A stretch of DNA of 64,000 nucleotides. Origin: Galactobacter caseinivorans. GTDB taxonomy: Bacteria > Actinomycetota > Actinomycetes > Actinomycetales > Micrococcaceae. The DNA lies in assembly GCF_003640665.1 (NCBI RefSeq), contig NZ_QQXL01000002.1:248001-312000 (forward strand). Reading direction: 5' to 3'. Positions 34,865 through 42,055 of this stretch are shown here, piece by piece. Made by a program: the position numbers and the translations under genes. How positions within the stretch are numbered: the first letter of the stretch is position 1; every line of letters begins with the position of its first letter. The notes below the pieces were generated by a model. That model saw nothing but the letters and a program-made list of their open reading frames with translations, ran no database searches and was not told the origin of the DNA.

Positions 34865-34870
34865 GAGTGC

Positions 34871-35941
34871 ATGGCCGGTGGATTAGTAGCACTTCTTGAC
34901 GACGTGGCAGCCCTCGTGAAAGCGACCGCTGCCTCTCTTGACGACGTGGGCCTGCTGGCCGGAAAGGCCAGCGCCAAGGCGATGGGTGTGGTGGTGGACG
35001 ACGCCGCGGTGACCCCCCGCTACGTGGAGGGGCTCTCGGCCAACCGCGAGCTACCGATCATCTGGAAGATCGCGCTTGGCTCCATCCGGAACAAGATGCT
35101 CTTCATCCTTCCCATTGCGCTGCTCCTGAGCGCCTTTGCACCCTGGGCGCTGACCCCGATCCTCATGGTTGGCGGGCTGTACCTGGCTTTTGAGGGTGCG
35201 GAAAAGATCATGGAGAAGCTGCACTGGATCTCCCACCATGAGGCGGAGGGCAACGGACAAAAGGACGAGAAGACCGTCATTAGCGGCGCCGTCCGCACTG
35301 ACCTGATCCTGTCCGCGGAGATCATGGTGATTGCCCTCAACGAGGTGGATCACGAGCCCGTCTTCCGCCAGGCCATCATCCTGACCGTGGTCGCCTTCCT
35401 GATCACCATCCTGGTCTACGGCGTGGTCGCCCTGATCGTCAAAATGGATGACATCGGGCTCAAGCTGGCCGTGCAAAGGAACGGCGCGGTCAAGACCTTT
35501 GGCCGCGGCCTGGTCAAGGCCATGCCCATCGTGATGGCCGTGCTGGCCAACGTTGGCATCATCGCCATGATGTGGGTCGGCGGACACATCCTCCTGGTCG
35601 GCACCAACGACCTGGGTCTCACGGCCCCCTACGAGCTGGTGCACCACTGGGAGGTCGCCGTCCATGACGCCACCGGCGGCGCCGGGGCCGTCCTCGGCTG
35701 GCTCGTGAACACGCTCTGCTCCGCGATTATCGGCTTTGTGATCGGCGCTGCCGTCGTGGGCGTCGTCATGCTGGTGCGCCGTGCCCTGCCCCAGAAGCAG
35801 GCTGCCGCGCACGGCGCTGAGCAGGCCGCAGCGGAGCCCACCGGGAAGGACACTGTGCCCGACGCCGCTCGGCCCGGTTCCAGCCGGCCCGTCGCCTCAC
35901 CGGAGCCCACCGACACGGCGTCGGGCGGCACCGAACGCTAA
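34871..35941 (+). CDS. DUF808 (YedI-like) inner membrane protein
   Basis: A 356-aa integral membrane protein of the DUF808/YedI family. The conserved N-terminus MAGGLVALLDDVAALVKATAASLDDVG is intact. Hydrophobic segments occur near residues 78-110, 170-195, 218-240 and 280-305. The final 50 residues are a polar, Pro-rich tail. Function is unknown. It is divergent from jetA and shares its 94-bp upstream region; nothing else links it to the Jet complex. A 17-bp perfect hairpin follows. Confidence 0.88.
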   Translation: MAGGLVALLDDVAALVKATAASLDDVGLLAGKASAKAMGVVVDDAAVTPRYVEGLSANRELPIIWKIALGSIRNKMLFILPIALLLSAFAPWALTPILMVGGLYLAFEGAEKIMEKLHWISHHEAEGNGQKDEKTVISGAVRTDLILSAEIMVIALNEVDHEPVFRQAIILTVVAFLITILVYGVVALIVKMDDIGLKLAVQRNGAVKTFGRGLVKAMPIVMAVLANVGIIAMMWVGGHILLVGTNDLGLTAPYELVHHWEVAVHDATGGAGAVLGWLVNTLCSAIIGFVIGAAVVGVVMLVRRALPQKQAAAHGAEQAAAEPTGKDTVPDAARPGSSRPVASPEPTDTASGGTER

Positions 35942-35997
35942 CGCCGGCTTCAAGGCCCGCAGCAACACGTAAGCAGGCCCAACAAGGCCAGATCGCC

Positions 35998-36035
35998 ACA
36001 GCGCCGCGTCACCCATGAGGGTGACGCGGCGCTGT
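35998..36035. terminator. Terminator hairpin between YedI-like and DUF1540 genes
   Basis: A perfect 17-bp stem with an ATGA loop lies between two convergent genes. There is no T-tract, as is common for actinobacterial terminators. Confidence 0.75.
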
Positions 36036-36065
36036 CGCGACCGGAGCGGAGTATGTCGGTTGGGG

Positions 36066-36359
36066 TCAGCTGGCCTGGTAGCTGAGGCAGTCGGCGGCTT
36101 CTGCGCCCGGGCCGATGCGCACATTCTGGGCCCCACACATGAGGTCCTCATTGTGCACACACTCGGAGCGCTGGCAGGCGCCCACATGCGCGAGCACCTT
36201 GGGCAGACCACCCAGTGCTCCGGTATCGATGAAGGTGCCGCAACTGGCGTGGGATTGGCTGCCAGAAACGGTGATGGCGAAGGCGTTGCAGTCGTGGTCG
36301 TGGTTAAAGGCGCAGGCCTGAACCGTGCACCCGGCTACCTCGGTGACGTGAGCGGTCAT
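36066..36359 (-). CDS. DUF1540 cysteine-rich protein
   Basis: A 97-aa protein with two DUF1540-type metal-binding repeats: CTVQACAFNHDHDCNAFAI and CQRSECVHNEDLMCGAQNV, each with the C-x(3)-C-x(2)-N-x(4)-C pattern. A further Cys pair occurs around ASCGTF and ADCLSY. The clustered cysteines suggest zinc binding; function is unknown. AGGAGG sits 5-6 bases before the ATG. Neighbouring genes do not suggest a pathway. Confidence 0.87.
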   Translation of the reverse strand: MTAHVTEVAGCTVQACAFNHDHDCNAFAITVSGSQSHASCGTFIDTGALGGLPKVLAHVGACQRSECVHNEDLMCGAQNVRIGPGAEAADCLSYQAS

Positions 36360-36450
36360 TCGATCCTCCTGGTCCGTGGGTGGACTGCGAATCTACGCCC
36401 CTGCCGCAGCGCAAAGAAGGCCTTTCCTGCGCATGAAATGGGTGCGTGAG

Positions 36451-36507
36451 GTGGCAAGGGTGTCCTTGCCACCACGCGTCACTCGTGAGCGATCTTGCGC
36501 GCTCACG
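36451..36507. repeat. Two adjacent hairpins in a 238-bp intergenic region
   Basis: The first is a perfect 9-bp stem (GTGGCAAGG/CCTTGCCAC) with a GTGT loop at 36451-36472. The second is a 7-bp stem (CGTGAGC/GCTCACG) with a 10-base loop at 36484-36507. They may terminate the small - strand gene to the right or belong to an unannotated RNA. Confidence 0.5.
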
Positions 36508-36597
36508 CCAGGCAACGAAGGCCGGGCAGCGCACGCCACTCGTGGCGGGATCAGAGGCCCTGCTGCGCGGCTTCCCGGACTGATGGCCGCGGGCTGC

Positions 36598-36780
36598 TCA
36601 GAGGTAGCCGTCGGTGGAGAGCGTCTCCGCCTTTTCGTCCTGCAGGGCCTCTTGTGCCTCGGCCGCGCGCTGGACGGGGGTGGACTCCACTGCCTCGCCA
36701 TCCGGCAACCGCTCCACACCCTCTTCGTCCTTGAAGAGCTCGTTCGGCTCGTCGGACTGCGCAATGTGCTTGCCGCTCAT
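36598..36780 (-). CDS. Small acidic protein of unknown function
   Basis: A 60-aa protein with no family that I recognise. It is acidic and hydrophilic (NELFKDEEGVERLPDGE, ending TLSTDGYL), with no Cys, Trp or membrane segment, and is probably largely disordered with a helix in VQRAAEAQEALQDEKAE. A strong ribosome-binding site, GGAGGA, 4-5 bases before ATG 36780 supports it as a real gene. It stands alone between the DUF1540 gene and a membrane-protein gene on the same strand. Confidence 0.6.
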   Translation of the reverse strand: MSGKHIAQSDEPNELFKDEEGVERLPDGEAVESTPVQRAAEAQEALQDEKAETLSTDGYL

Positions 36781-36879
36781 GGTTCCTCCACGATCCCGAC
36801 GGCACGGGCGGCCGTCAAAGGTTCCTTGATCTTCCAGCCTCGGGCGCCTGGGGACAAGCATCCGAGCGGTGTGTTCGCC

Positions 36880-37530
36880 CTAAGCATGCAGTGTCAGCAG
36901 CACCGCGAGCCCCGCGCAGGCGGCCGCGACAAGCACGCTGACGGAGGTTCCAAGGATGAACCGTTCCGCAGCGCCCTGCCCTTGGCTGGACTTCAGTTCC
37001 GGGAAGCGGCCAAGCCCCTTCAGCGCAAGCACCACGGCAAGGCCCTCCGGCCATCCGGCCAACAGGGTGCTCGTGACGCCCGCGCGCTCAAACACGCCGA
37101 TGAGGGATCCGCCGCGCAGAAGCGAGGCTCCGGGATCCGCCGCGTCGCTGGTGGCCTGGCGGCTCTCCCCCGGCGCGGAATCCGCCGGCTGGTTGGATTC
37201 CTCTTCCTCGGCGGGCGCGGCACCAGGCGCCGCACCGGGCGTCGGCGCGGCACCTGGAGCCCGCATTCGCGTCAGGGAGAGGACAGCCATGGTGATGGAG
37301 GAACCTGCGCTGATCGCCGCAAGCACGCAGAGGGGTTGGGCCCACCAGACAGGAAGCCCCTCGTCATGTTGCGCAGCCACCACCGCACACACGGCGGCGG
37401 CCCCGAGCAGCAGGACGGATCCGAGCGCTATGAGCCGTGCCGCGCCCCGTGCCACCCGATGCGGCGCAAACAGTGTGGGTGCAGAGAGCGCCGTGGCCAC
37501 CACCATGAGCGCAGCAGCGATCCATGCCAT
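36880..37530 (-). CDS. Conserved actinobacterial membrane protein
   Basis: A 216-aa protein with three membrane segments in the first 90 residues, a Pro/Ala/Glu-rich variable loop (about 92-135), and a conserved C-terminal part (LIGVFERAGVTSTLLAGWPEGLAVVLALKGLGRFPEL) followed by a last membrane helix. Proteins with this C-terminal block are widespread in actinobacteria, often next to a SatD-like DNA-binding protein, as here. GGAGG lies 7 bases before the ATG. The molecular role is unknown. Confidence 0.72.
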   Translation of the reverse strand: MAWIAAALMVVATALSAPTLFAPHRVARGAARLIALGSVLLLGAAAVCAVVAAQHDEGLPVWWAQPLCVLAAISAGSSITMAVLSLTRMRAPGAAPTPGAAPGAAPAEEEESNQPADSAPGESRQATSDAADPGASLLRGGSLIGVFERAGVTSTLLAGWPEGLAVVLALKGLGRFPELKSSQGQGAAERFILGTSVSVLVAAACAGLAVLLTLHA

Positions 37531-37555
37531 GCCTCAGCCTCCAGCCTCGTTGCGA

Positions 37556-37609
37556 CTGCCAGTCACGATGTGCCTGCCAGTCTCGATGTGCCTGCCGGTC
37601 TCGATGTGC
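37556..37609. repeat. Three tandem 18-bp repeats upstream of the membrane-protein gene
   Basis: Three copies of CTGCCAGTCTCGATGTGC, differing at one base each in copies 1 and 3, lie between the SatD-like gene and the membrane-protein gene. Regular spacing suggests either slippage or a multiple protein-binding site. Confidence 0.8.
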
Positions 37610-37650
37610 TCTGTCAGGGATCGCCCGCGAGCGGGCTCCCTGTGTCCAGC

Positions 37651-38310
37651 CTAGCTTTGGCCGCCGACGCCTCGCTCAGACGCCTCGCCCAGCCGGTCCC
37701 GTTTCTCCGCCGGCCCAGCCGCCAACGCGGTGAGGGTGCGCTCCAGGGCCGGCACCACGCTCTCCACGAGCGCCGCCGCCTCCTCCACCTGACCCGCCGC
37801 GAGCCGGGAGGACACCGCCTGCTGCGAGATGCCAAGCCGCTCGGCGATCTGAGCCTGGGTGGAACCCGCTGAGCGCAGCGCGGCCGCCTCGGCTTGTTGG
37901 GGTGTGCGGCGAGCCAGGGTCAGGCTCAGTAGGCTCAGCTCCGCCTGCAGCCGAGCCGCCTCTGCCGGGTCACTCGGAACCACCACGCCGATACGCCCGC
38001 TCAGGGTCTTGGCCCGCTCCACGGCGACGCGCGCCGCTTCGAAGGCCTCGCCGCTGCCCGCCCGCGTCTCGGCCGGGAGCGGCAGATGCACCCGCCCCAC
38101 CCCCAGGCCGACGCTCCAGCGCCCACCGGCACCCAAGCTCAGGGCAACGCCGATCGCCGCCCCAGCGTCGTCGAGCACTGCCTGGACCTCATCACCCGCC
38201 GTGCGCTGAAACGGGCGCACCGTGGGAACACCGGCCAGGCTGGTGATGAGGGCTGGGACTTCGTCCTCGCGGCGGCGCGAGTCGCGCTGGTCTATCGTGA
38301 TAACGATCAT
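37651..38310 (-). CDS. SatD-like regulatory protein with HTH
   Basis: A 219-aa protein resembling the SatD family. The N-terminal part (MIVITIDQRDSRR, then TAGDEVQAVL and SVGLGVGRV) recalls the nucleotidyl-cyclase-like SatD fold. A Ser-Ala-rich segment precedes the helix-turn-helix TQAQIAERLGISQQAVSSRL (about 160-180). TAGAGT lies exactly 6 bases before ATG 38310 and no ribosome-binding site is present, so the mRNA is probably leaderless. It is probably cotranscribed with the membrane protein downstream. The pair looks like a regulator/membrane module, target unknown. Confidence 0.72.
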   Translation of the reverse strand: MIVITIDQRDSRRREDEVPALITSLAGVPTVRPFQRTAGDEVQAVLDDAGAAIGVALSLGAGGRWSVGLGVGRVHLPLPAETRAGSGEAFEAARVAVERAKTLSGRIGVVVPSDPAEAARLQAELSLLSLTLARRTPQQAEAAALRSAGSTQAQIAERLGISQQAVSSRLAAGQVEEAAALVESVVPALERTLTALAAGPAEKRDRLGEASERGVGGQS

Positions 38311-38316
38311 ATACAG

Positions 38317-38348
38317 ACTCTAGACCTTGTTTTCCGACTTACAAAGTC
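38317..38348 (-). promoter_or_regulatory. SatD-like gene promoter: -10 hexamer and palindrome
   Basis: On the - strand TAGAGT (38322-38317) is 6 bases from the start codon. GACTT-aca-AAGTC (38336-38348), a perfect 5-bp palindrome arm pair, lies in the spacer/-35 zone and could be an autoregulatory operator. Confidence 0.4.
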
Positions 38349-38426
38349 TCTGGCTTGTTTTCTTCGATACAACCCATGGGGGCTGTGCCCGCCTCGCGAG
38401 TGACCGGCGAGGGTGCCGCGCCAGCC

Positions 38427-38432
38427 TAGAAT
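38427..38432 (+). promoter_or_regulatory. Candidate -10 for leaderless DUF3054 mRNA
   Basis: TAGAAT is followed by 7 bases and ATG 38440. A GGAGG in the spacer is too near the ATG to be a good ribosome-binding site. Confidence 0.5.
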
Positions 38433-38439
38433 CGGAGGC

Positions 38440-38817
38440 ATGCGTCGCTATTCCTGGCTCCCGTGGTTCGCCCTGGACATTGTGTTGGTCATCGTCTTTG
38501 CCGCCTCTGGCAGGGCCTCCCACGAGGACACCGCGAGCGTGCTCGGCACCCTGAATGTGGCCTGGCCGTTCCTGGTTGCCCTGGTGATTGGCACCGTGCT
38601 CACCAAGCCCTGGAAAACCATCAACGAGGTATGGCCATGGGGATTGCTGGTGTGGCTCATCACCGTTCTTTTCGGCATGGCGCTGCGGGTACTCACCGGT
38701 GGGGGCTTTGCCTTGGCCTTCCTCTTTGTGACGCTTGGCATCCTGGGGCTGTTCCTGTTGGGCCGCCGAGCCGTGGCCGGGCTCCTCATTCGCAACCGCG
38801 TGAAATTGCGCGGCTAG
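38440..38817 (+). CDS. DUF3054 membrane protein
   Basis: A 125-aa protein with four predicted membrane helices, matching the DUF3054 family of small actinobacterial membrane proteins (LDIVLVIVFAASGRASHE, then WPFLVALVIGT, WPWGLLVWLITVLFGMALR). The conserved GRASHE-type motif after helix 1 is present. Function is unknown. It is divergent from the SatD-like gene. Confidence 0.85.
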   Translation: MRRYSWLPWFALDIVLVIVFAASGRASHEDTASVLGTLNVAWPFLVALVIGTVLTKPWKTINEVWPWGLLVWLITVLFGMALRVLTGGGFALAFLFVTLGILGLFLLGRRAVAGLLIRNRVKLRG

Positions 38818-38903
38818 ACGCCGAGCTGCCACCCCGCTCGGGTAGCGTGGGAGGCGCAATGGGACGGCATCAGCCCGCCCCGCGCGAGCCTTGAGGAGGG
38901 CCC

Positions 38904-39185
38904 ATGATCACCGCATTTGTCATGATCCAGGTGGACGCTGGCCTCATCCCGGAGGCGGCACAGCAGATCTCCGAACTGGAGGGCGTGGCAGAGGTGTACT
39001 CCATCGCCGGCGGCGACTGGGACCTGATCGGTGTGGTGCGGGTGCGCAGGCATGAGGACCTGGCGGACGTGATCCCCAACCGACTCTCCAAGGTGCCAGG
39101 CGTGGTCGGGACCACCACCCACATCGCCTTCCGGGCCTTCTCGCAGCACGACCTTGAAGCAGCCTTCAGTCTGGGCCTGGAGTAG
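38904..39185 (+). CDS. Stand-alone Lrp/AsnC effector-binding (RAM) domain protein
   Basis: A 93-aa protein consisting only of the Lrp/AsnC C-terminal ligand-binding domain (MITAFVMIQVDAG, VAEVYSIAGGDWDLIGVVRV, VVGTTTHIAFRAFS). It lacks the HTH of full regulators. Such SraA-type proteins bind amino acids and form ring-like oligomers, perhaps modulating full-length Lrp proteins. GAGGAGGG lies just before ATG 38904. It converges on trpD with 6 bases between the stops. Confidence 0.9.
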   Translation: MITAFVMIQVDAGLIPEAAQQISELEGVAEVYSIAGGDWDLIGVVRVRRHEDLADVIPNRLSKVPGVVGTTTHIAFRAFSQHDLEAAFSLGLE

Positions 39186-39191
39186 TCGCGA

Positions 39192-40247
39192 CTAGCTGTT
39201 GGTGGACCGGACCCAGCGCTCAAGGACAGCTGCAGCGGCGCCGGAGTCGACGGCGCGCTCGGCACGTACCAGCGCGGCCGCGATGCGGTCCCTGAGGCTG
39301 CCCTCCGCCGAGACGTCATAAGCCACCAGTGCGCCAGCCGCGTTGAGTAGCACCGCGTCGCGGACGGGGCCATGCGCTCCACCAAGCAGATCGCGCACCA
39401 CCTGGGCGTTGTGCGCCGCGTCGCCGCCGCGCAGGTCATCCAGGGTCGCGCGGGCCAGGCCCACGGATTCGGCGTCAAAGTCACTCTCGGTGATGGAGCC
39501 TTCGCGCACCTCCCAGACGTGATTGCTGGTCGTGGTGGTGAGCTCATCAAGCCCGTCGCCGCCACGGAACACGAGGGCCCGTTTGCCACGCGCCGCAAGC
39601 ACCCCAGCCATGATCGGGGCCATGCGCTCATCCGCGCAGCCGATGGCTGAGGCGGACGGATCCGCCGGGTTCGTCAAGGGCCCCATGAAGTTAAAGGCTG
39701 TGGGCACGGAGAGCTGACTGCGCGCCGGAGCGGCAAAGCGCATGGACGGGTGGAAGATCTGTGCAAAGCAGAAGGTCATACCAGCGGCATCGAGGACGGC
39801 CGGGAGCAGGGACGGGTTGAGGTCTAGCTTGACCCCCAGTGCACCGATCACATCCGCGGAACCGGAGCTTGACGAGGCGGCACGGTTACCGTGCTTCACC
39901 ACACGCGCGCCGGCGCCCGCCGCGACGATGGCGGCCATGGTGGAGATGTTGACCGTGTTCTGGCGGTCGCCGCCCGTCCCGACGATGTCCAGGGTTTGCC
40001 CGGTCACACTCAAAGGCTGCGCCGCCGCAACCATGGCCTCAACGAGACCGGTGAATTCCTCCACCGTCTCCCCCTTGGAGCGCAAGGCGACGAGGAAGCC
40101 CGCCACCTGCACATCGCTCGCGTTGCCGTCCATGATCTCTGCCATGGCCCACTGCGACCAGCGCACGGGCAGGTCCTCCCCGGCGATGAGGGCGCTCAAA
40201 ACTACGGGCCAGGTCGGATTCATCGGCTCAGTCATGGAGGAACTCAC
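39192..40247 (-). CDS. trpD: Anthranilate phosphoribosyltransferase TrpD
   Basis: TrpD (351 aa) transfers phosphoribose from PRPP to anthranilate, the second step of tryptophan synthesis. The PRPP-binding motif [30 protein letters not shown] and the metal-binding DGLDEL block are intact. It is a lone trp gene here, as often in actinobacteria. GTG 40247 is preceded at 6 bases by TAATCT, giving a leaderless start; the ATG 4 codons later is an alternative. Confidence 0.95.
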   Translation of the reverse strand: MSSSMTEPMNPTWPVVLSALIAGEDLPVRWSQWAMAEIMDGNASDVQVAGFLVALRSKGETVEEFTGLVEAMVAAAQPLSVTGQTLDIVGTGGDRQNTVNISTMAAIVAAGAGARVVKHGNRAASSSSGSADVIGALGVKLDLNPSLLPAVLDAAGMTFCFAQIFHPSMRFAAPARSQLSVPTAFNFMGPLTNPADPSASAIGCADERMAPIMAGVLAARGKRALVFRGGDGLDELTTTTSNHVWEVREGSITESDFDAESVGLARATLDDLRGGDAAHNAQVVRDLLGGAHGPVRDAVLLNAAGALVAYDVSAEGSLRDRIAAALVRAERAVDSGAAAAVLERWVRSTNS

Positions 40248-40253
40248 TCCGTC

Positions 40254-40259
40254 AGATTA
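40254..40259 (-). promoter_or_regulatory. Candidate -10 for leaderless trpD mRNA
   Basis: On the - strand TAATCT is followed by 6 bases and GTG 40247. Confidence 0.5.
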
Positions 40260-40333
40260 GCGGGCAAGTCCGGTCCGTGGCCTCCCCCGCGACGCGATGA
40301 AGCCAAGATGACGGCCACCACGACACGCCATGT

Positions 40334-40349
40334 CTACTACCGGTGGTAG
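40334..40349. promoter_or_regulatory. 16-bp near-perfect palindrome in the trpD/ctaE region
   Basis: CTACTACC and GGTGGTAG are complementary except for one position and have no spacer. The site lies about 90 bases upstream of trpD and 120 upstream of ctaE and may bind a dimeric regulator. Confidence 0.4.
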
Positions 40350-40369
40350 AACTCTGGTGCGCCTAAACC

Positions 40370-40412
40370 CGCGCCAATCCGCGGATCCGGGCCGCATCGG
40401 CGGATTGGCGCG
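40370..40412. promoter_or_regulatory. Perfect 13-bp inverted repeat in the trpD/ctaE region
   Basis: CGCGCCAATCCGC (40370-40382) and its exact complement (40400-40412) are separated by 17 bases. Both flanking genes diverge, so it is not a terminator of either. It lies 20 bases before the ctaE -35 candidate. Confidence 0.55.
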
Positions 40413-40431
40413 GGACTCGCCCCTGTCCGCG

Positions 40432-40461
40432 TTGGGTAAATCGGCCCGAAGTGAGGATAAT
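40432..40461 (+). promoter_or_regulatory. ctaE promoter
   Basis: TTGGGT (40432-40437) and GATAAT (40456-40461) are 18 bases apart, and the -10 is 6 bases before GTG 40468. This is the most complete leaderless promoter in the window. Confidence 0.6.
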
Positions 40462-40467
40462 GAACGG

Positions 40468-41118
40468 GTGACCACTGCGACTTCATCACTCAGCCCCACG
40501 GCGCACTCCATCCCGAGGCGCCCAAACATGGTCGCCGTCGGAACGATCGTCTGGCTCTCTTCAGAGCTGATGTTCTTCGCGGCCCTGTTTGCCATGTACT
40601 TCACGCTGCGCGCAGCTGTGCCCGAGGTTTGGGCACAGGACGCCGCGGTCTTGAACTTCCCCATGGCCCTCATCAACTCCACGATCCTGGTGCTGTCCTC
40701 CGTGACGTGCCAGCTTGGTGTGAACAAGGTGGAAGCCCACGGCAAGCCGGCTCAGCCGCGCCGCACCGGCTCCATCATGGACATCAAGAACTGGGGCATG
40801 GCCGAGTGGTTCATCCTCTCGTTCCTGATGGGTGCCGTCTTCGTCGCCGTCCAGGCGTTCGAGTACACCGAACTGATCCACGAGGGCATCAGCCTTTCCA
40901 GCTCCGCCTTTGGCTCCGTGTTCTTCCTGACCACCGGCTTCCACGGCCTGCACGTGATTGGTGGCTTGGTGGCATTCCTGCTCATCGTTGCCCGCGCGTA
41001 CATGGCCCGGAACTTCGGCGCTCACGAGGCCACCAGCGCCGTTGTTGTGTCTTACTACTGGCACTTCGTCGACGTGGTGTGGGTGGCCCTGTTCATCATC
41101 ATTTACGTCATCAAGTAA
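40468..41118 (+). CDS. ctaE: Cytochrome c oxidase subunit III CtaE
   Basis: A 216-aa membrane subunit of the aa3-type cytochrome c oxidase with five helices. [28 protein letters not shown] and the C-terminal [18 protein letters not shown] are characteristic. GTG 40468 is chosen because it follows a -10 element and yields the usual actinobacterial N-terminus. As in other actinobacteria ctaE leads the qcrCAB operon, consistent with a bc1-aa3 supercomplex. Confidence 0.95.
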   Translation: MTTATSSLSPTAHSIPRRPNMVAVGTIVWLSSELMFFAALFAMYFTLRAAVPEVWAQDAAVLNFPMALINSTILVLSSVTCQLGVNKVEAHGKPAQPRRTGSIMDIKNWGMAEWFILSFLMGAVFVAVQAFEYTELIHEGISLSSSAFGSVFFLTTGFHGLHVIGGLVAFLLIVARAYMARNFGAHEATSAVVVSYYWHFVDVVWVALFIIIYVIK

Positions 41119-41182
41119 TCCCGCGGTGCCCCATCCGCAGGGGCGTCAATCTCGCACCACCCCCGAAGTGAGGACTCAGCTC

Positions 41183-41989
41183 GTGAAGGCTCTCTCGCAA
41201 CGTCGGCGTTCGCCGCTGGCGGTGTTCGCCCTCCTCGTTATTGGCCTGATGGTGACCGGCGGTCTCTACGCCGTCGCCGCAGGCTCAGTGTCAGAGGCAA
41301 AGGCCGCCGAAGGCTCCCAGGCCACCGTTGGCAACGCAGAAAACGGCCAGAAGCTGTTCGCAGCTAACTGCGCCACGTGCCACGGCCTGAGCGCCGAGGG
41401 ATCCAACTCCGGCCCCTCCTTGGTGGGCGTTGGCGCTGCCTCCGTCGACTTCCAGGTTGGCACCGGCCGCATGCCCATGCAGATGCAGGGCCCGCAGGCG
41501 CAGGCCAAGCCGGCTCAGTTTGACGAGCAGCAGACCAGTGACCTGGCCAGCTACGTCGCCTCCCTCGGCGCCGGACCTGCCATCCCCTCAGAGGAAGAGC
41601 TGGACACCAAGTCCGTCTCCGACGAGGACCTGGCAGAGGGTGGCGCCATCTTCCGCGTCAACTGCGCCATGTGCCACAACGCTGCAGCAGCCGGCGGCGC
41701 CCTGACCCGCGGCAAGTTCGCTCCGACCCTGAGTGGTGTGACTGAGAAGCACATCTACGAGGCCATGGTCACCGGACCGCAGAACATGCCCGTCTTCAAC
41801 GACTCCAACATCACCCCGGAGGAGAAGACGCAGGTCATCGCTTACCTGAAGCAGCTGGAAACGCAGGGCTCCCCGGGCGGTAACGCCCTCGGGTCGCTTG
41901 GCCCGGTGGCAGAGGGGCTGTTCATCTGGACCGCCGGCCTCGGCCTCATGGTTGCTTTCACTATCTGGATCACGTCCCGTCACGCGTGA
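41183..41989 (+). CDS. qcrC: Diheme cytochrome c subunit QcrC
   Basis: QcrC (268 aa) is the c-type cytochrome of the bc1 complex. It carries two covalent heme motifs, CATCH (63-67) and CAMCH (161-165), which lets electrons pass straight to the oxidase without a soluble cytochrome c. An N-terminal signal-anchor (10-33) and a C-terminal membrane helix (about 242-262) flank the two cytochrome domains. GTGAGGA lies 8 bases before GTG 41183. Confidence 0.95.
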   Translation: MKALSQRRRSPLAVFALLVIGLMVTGGLYAVAAGSVSEAKAAEGSQATVGNAENGQKLFAANCATCHGLSAEGSNSGPSLVGVGAASVDFQVGTGRMPMQMQGPQAQAKPAQFDEQQTSDLASYVASLGAGPAIPSEEELDTKSVSDEDLAEGGAIFRVNCAMCHNAAAAGGALTRGKFAPTLSGVTEKHIYEAMVTGPQNMPVFNDSNITPEEKTQVIAYLKQLETQGSPGGNALGSLGPVAEGLFIWTAGLGLMVAFTIWITSRHA

Positions 41990-42055
41990 CCCTCAGGGCT
42001 TTCAGTCCTCATCACACACTTCACACGCACATCTGAGAGAAGGTAGAGAGACACT

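Noticed and set aside
37556-37609. CRISPR array
   Set aside because: Only three contiguous 18-bp units without spacers, and no cas genes.
36376-37872. 498-codon frame on the + strand
   Set aside because: It runs across three - strand genes and intergenic hairpins, with Arg/Gly/His-rich low-complexity translation and no family resemblance.
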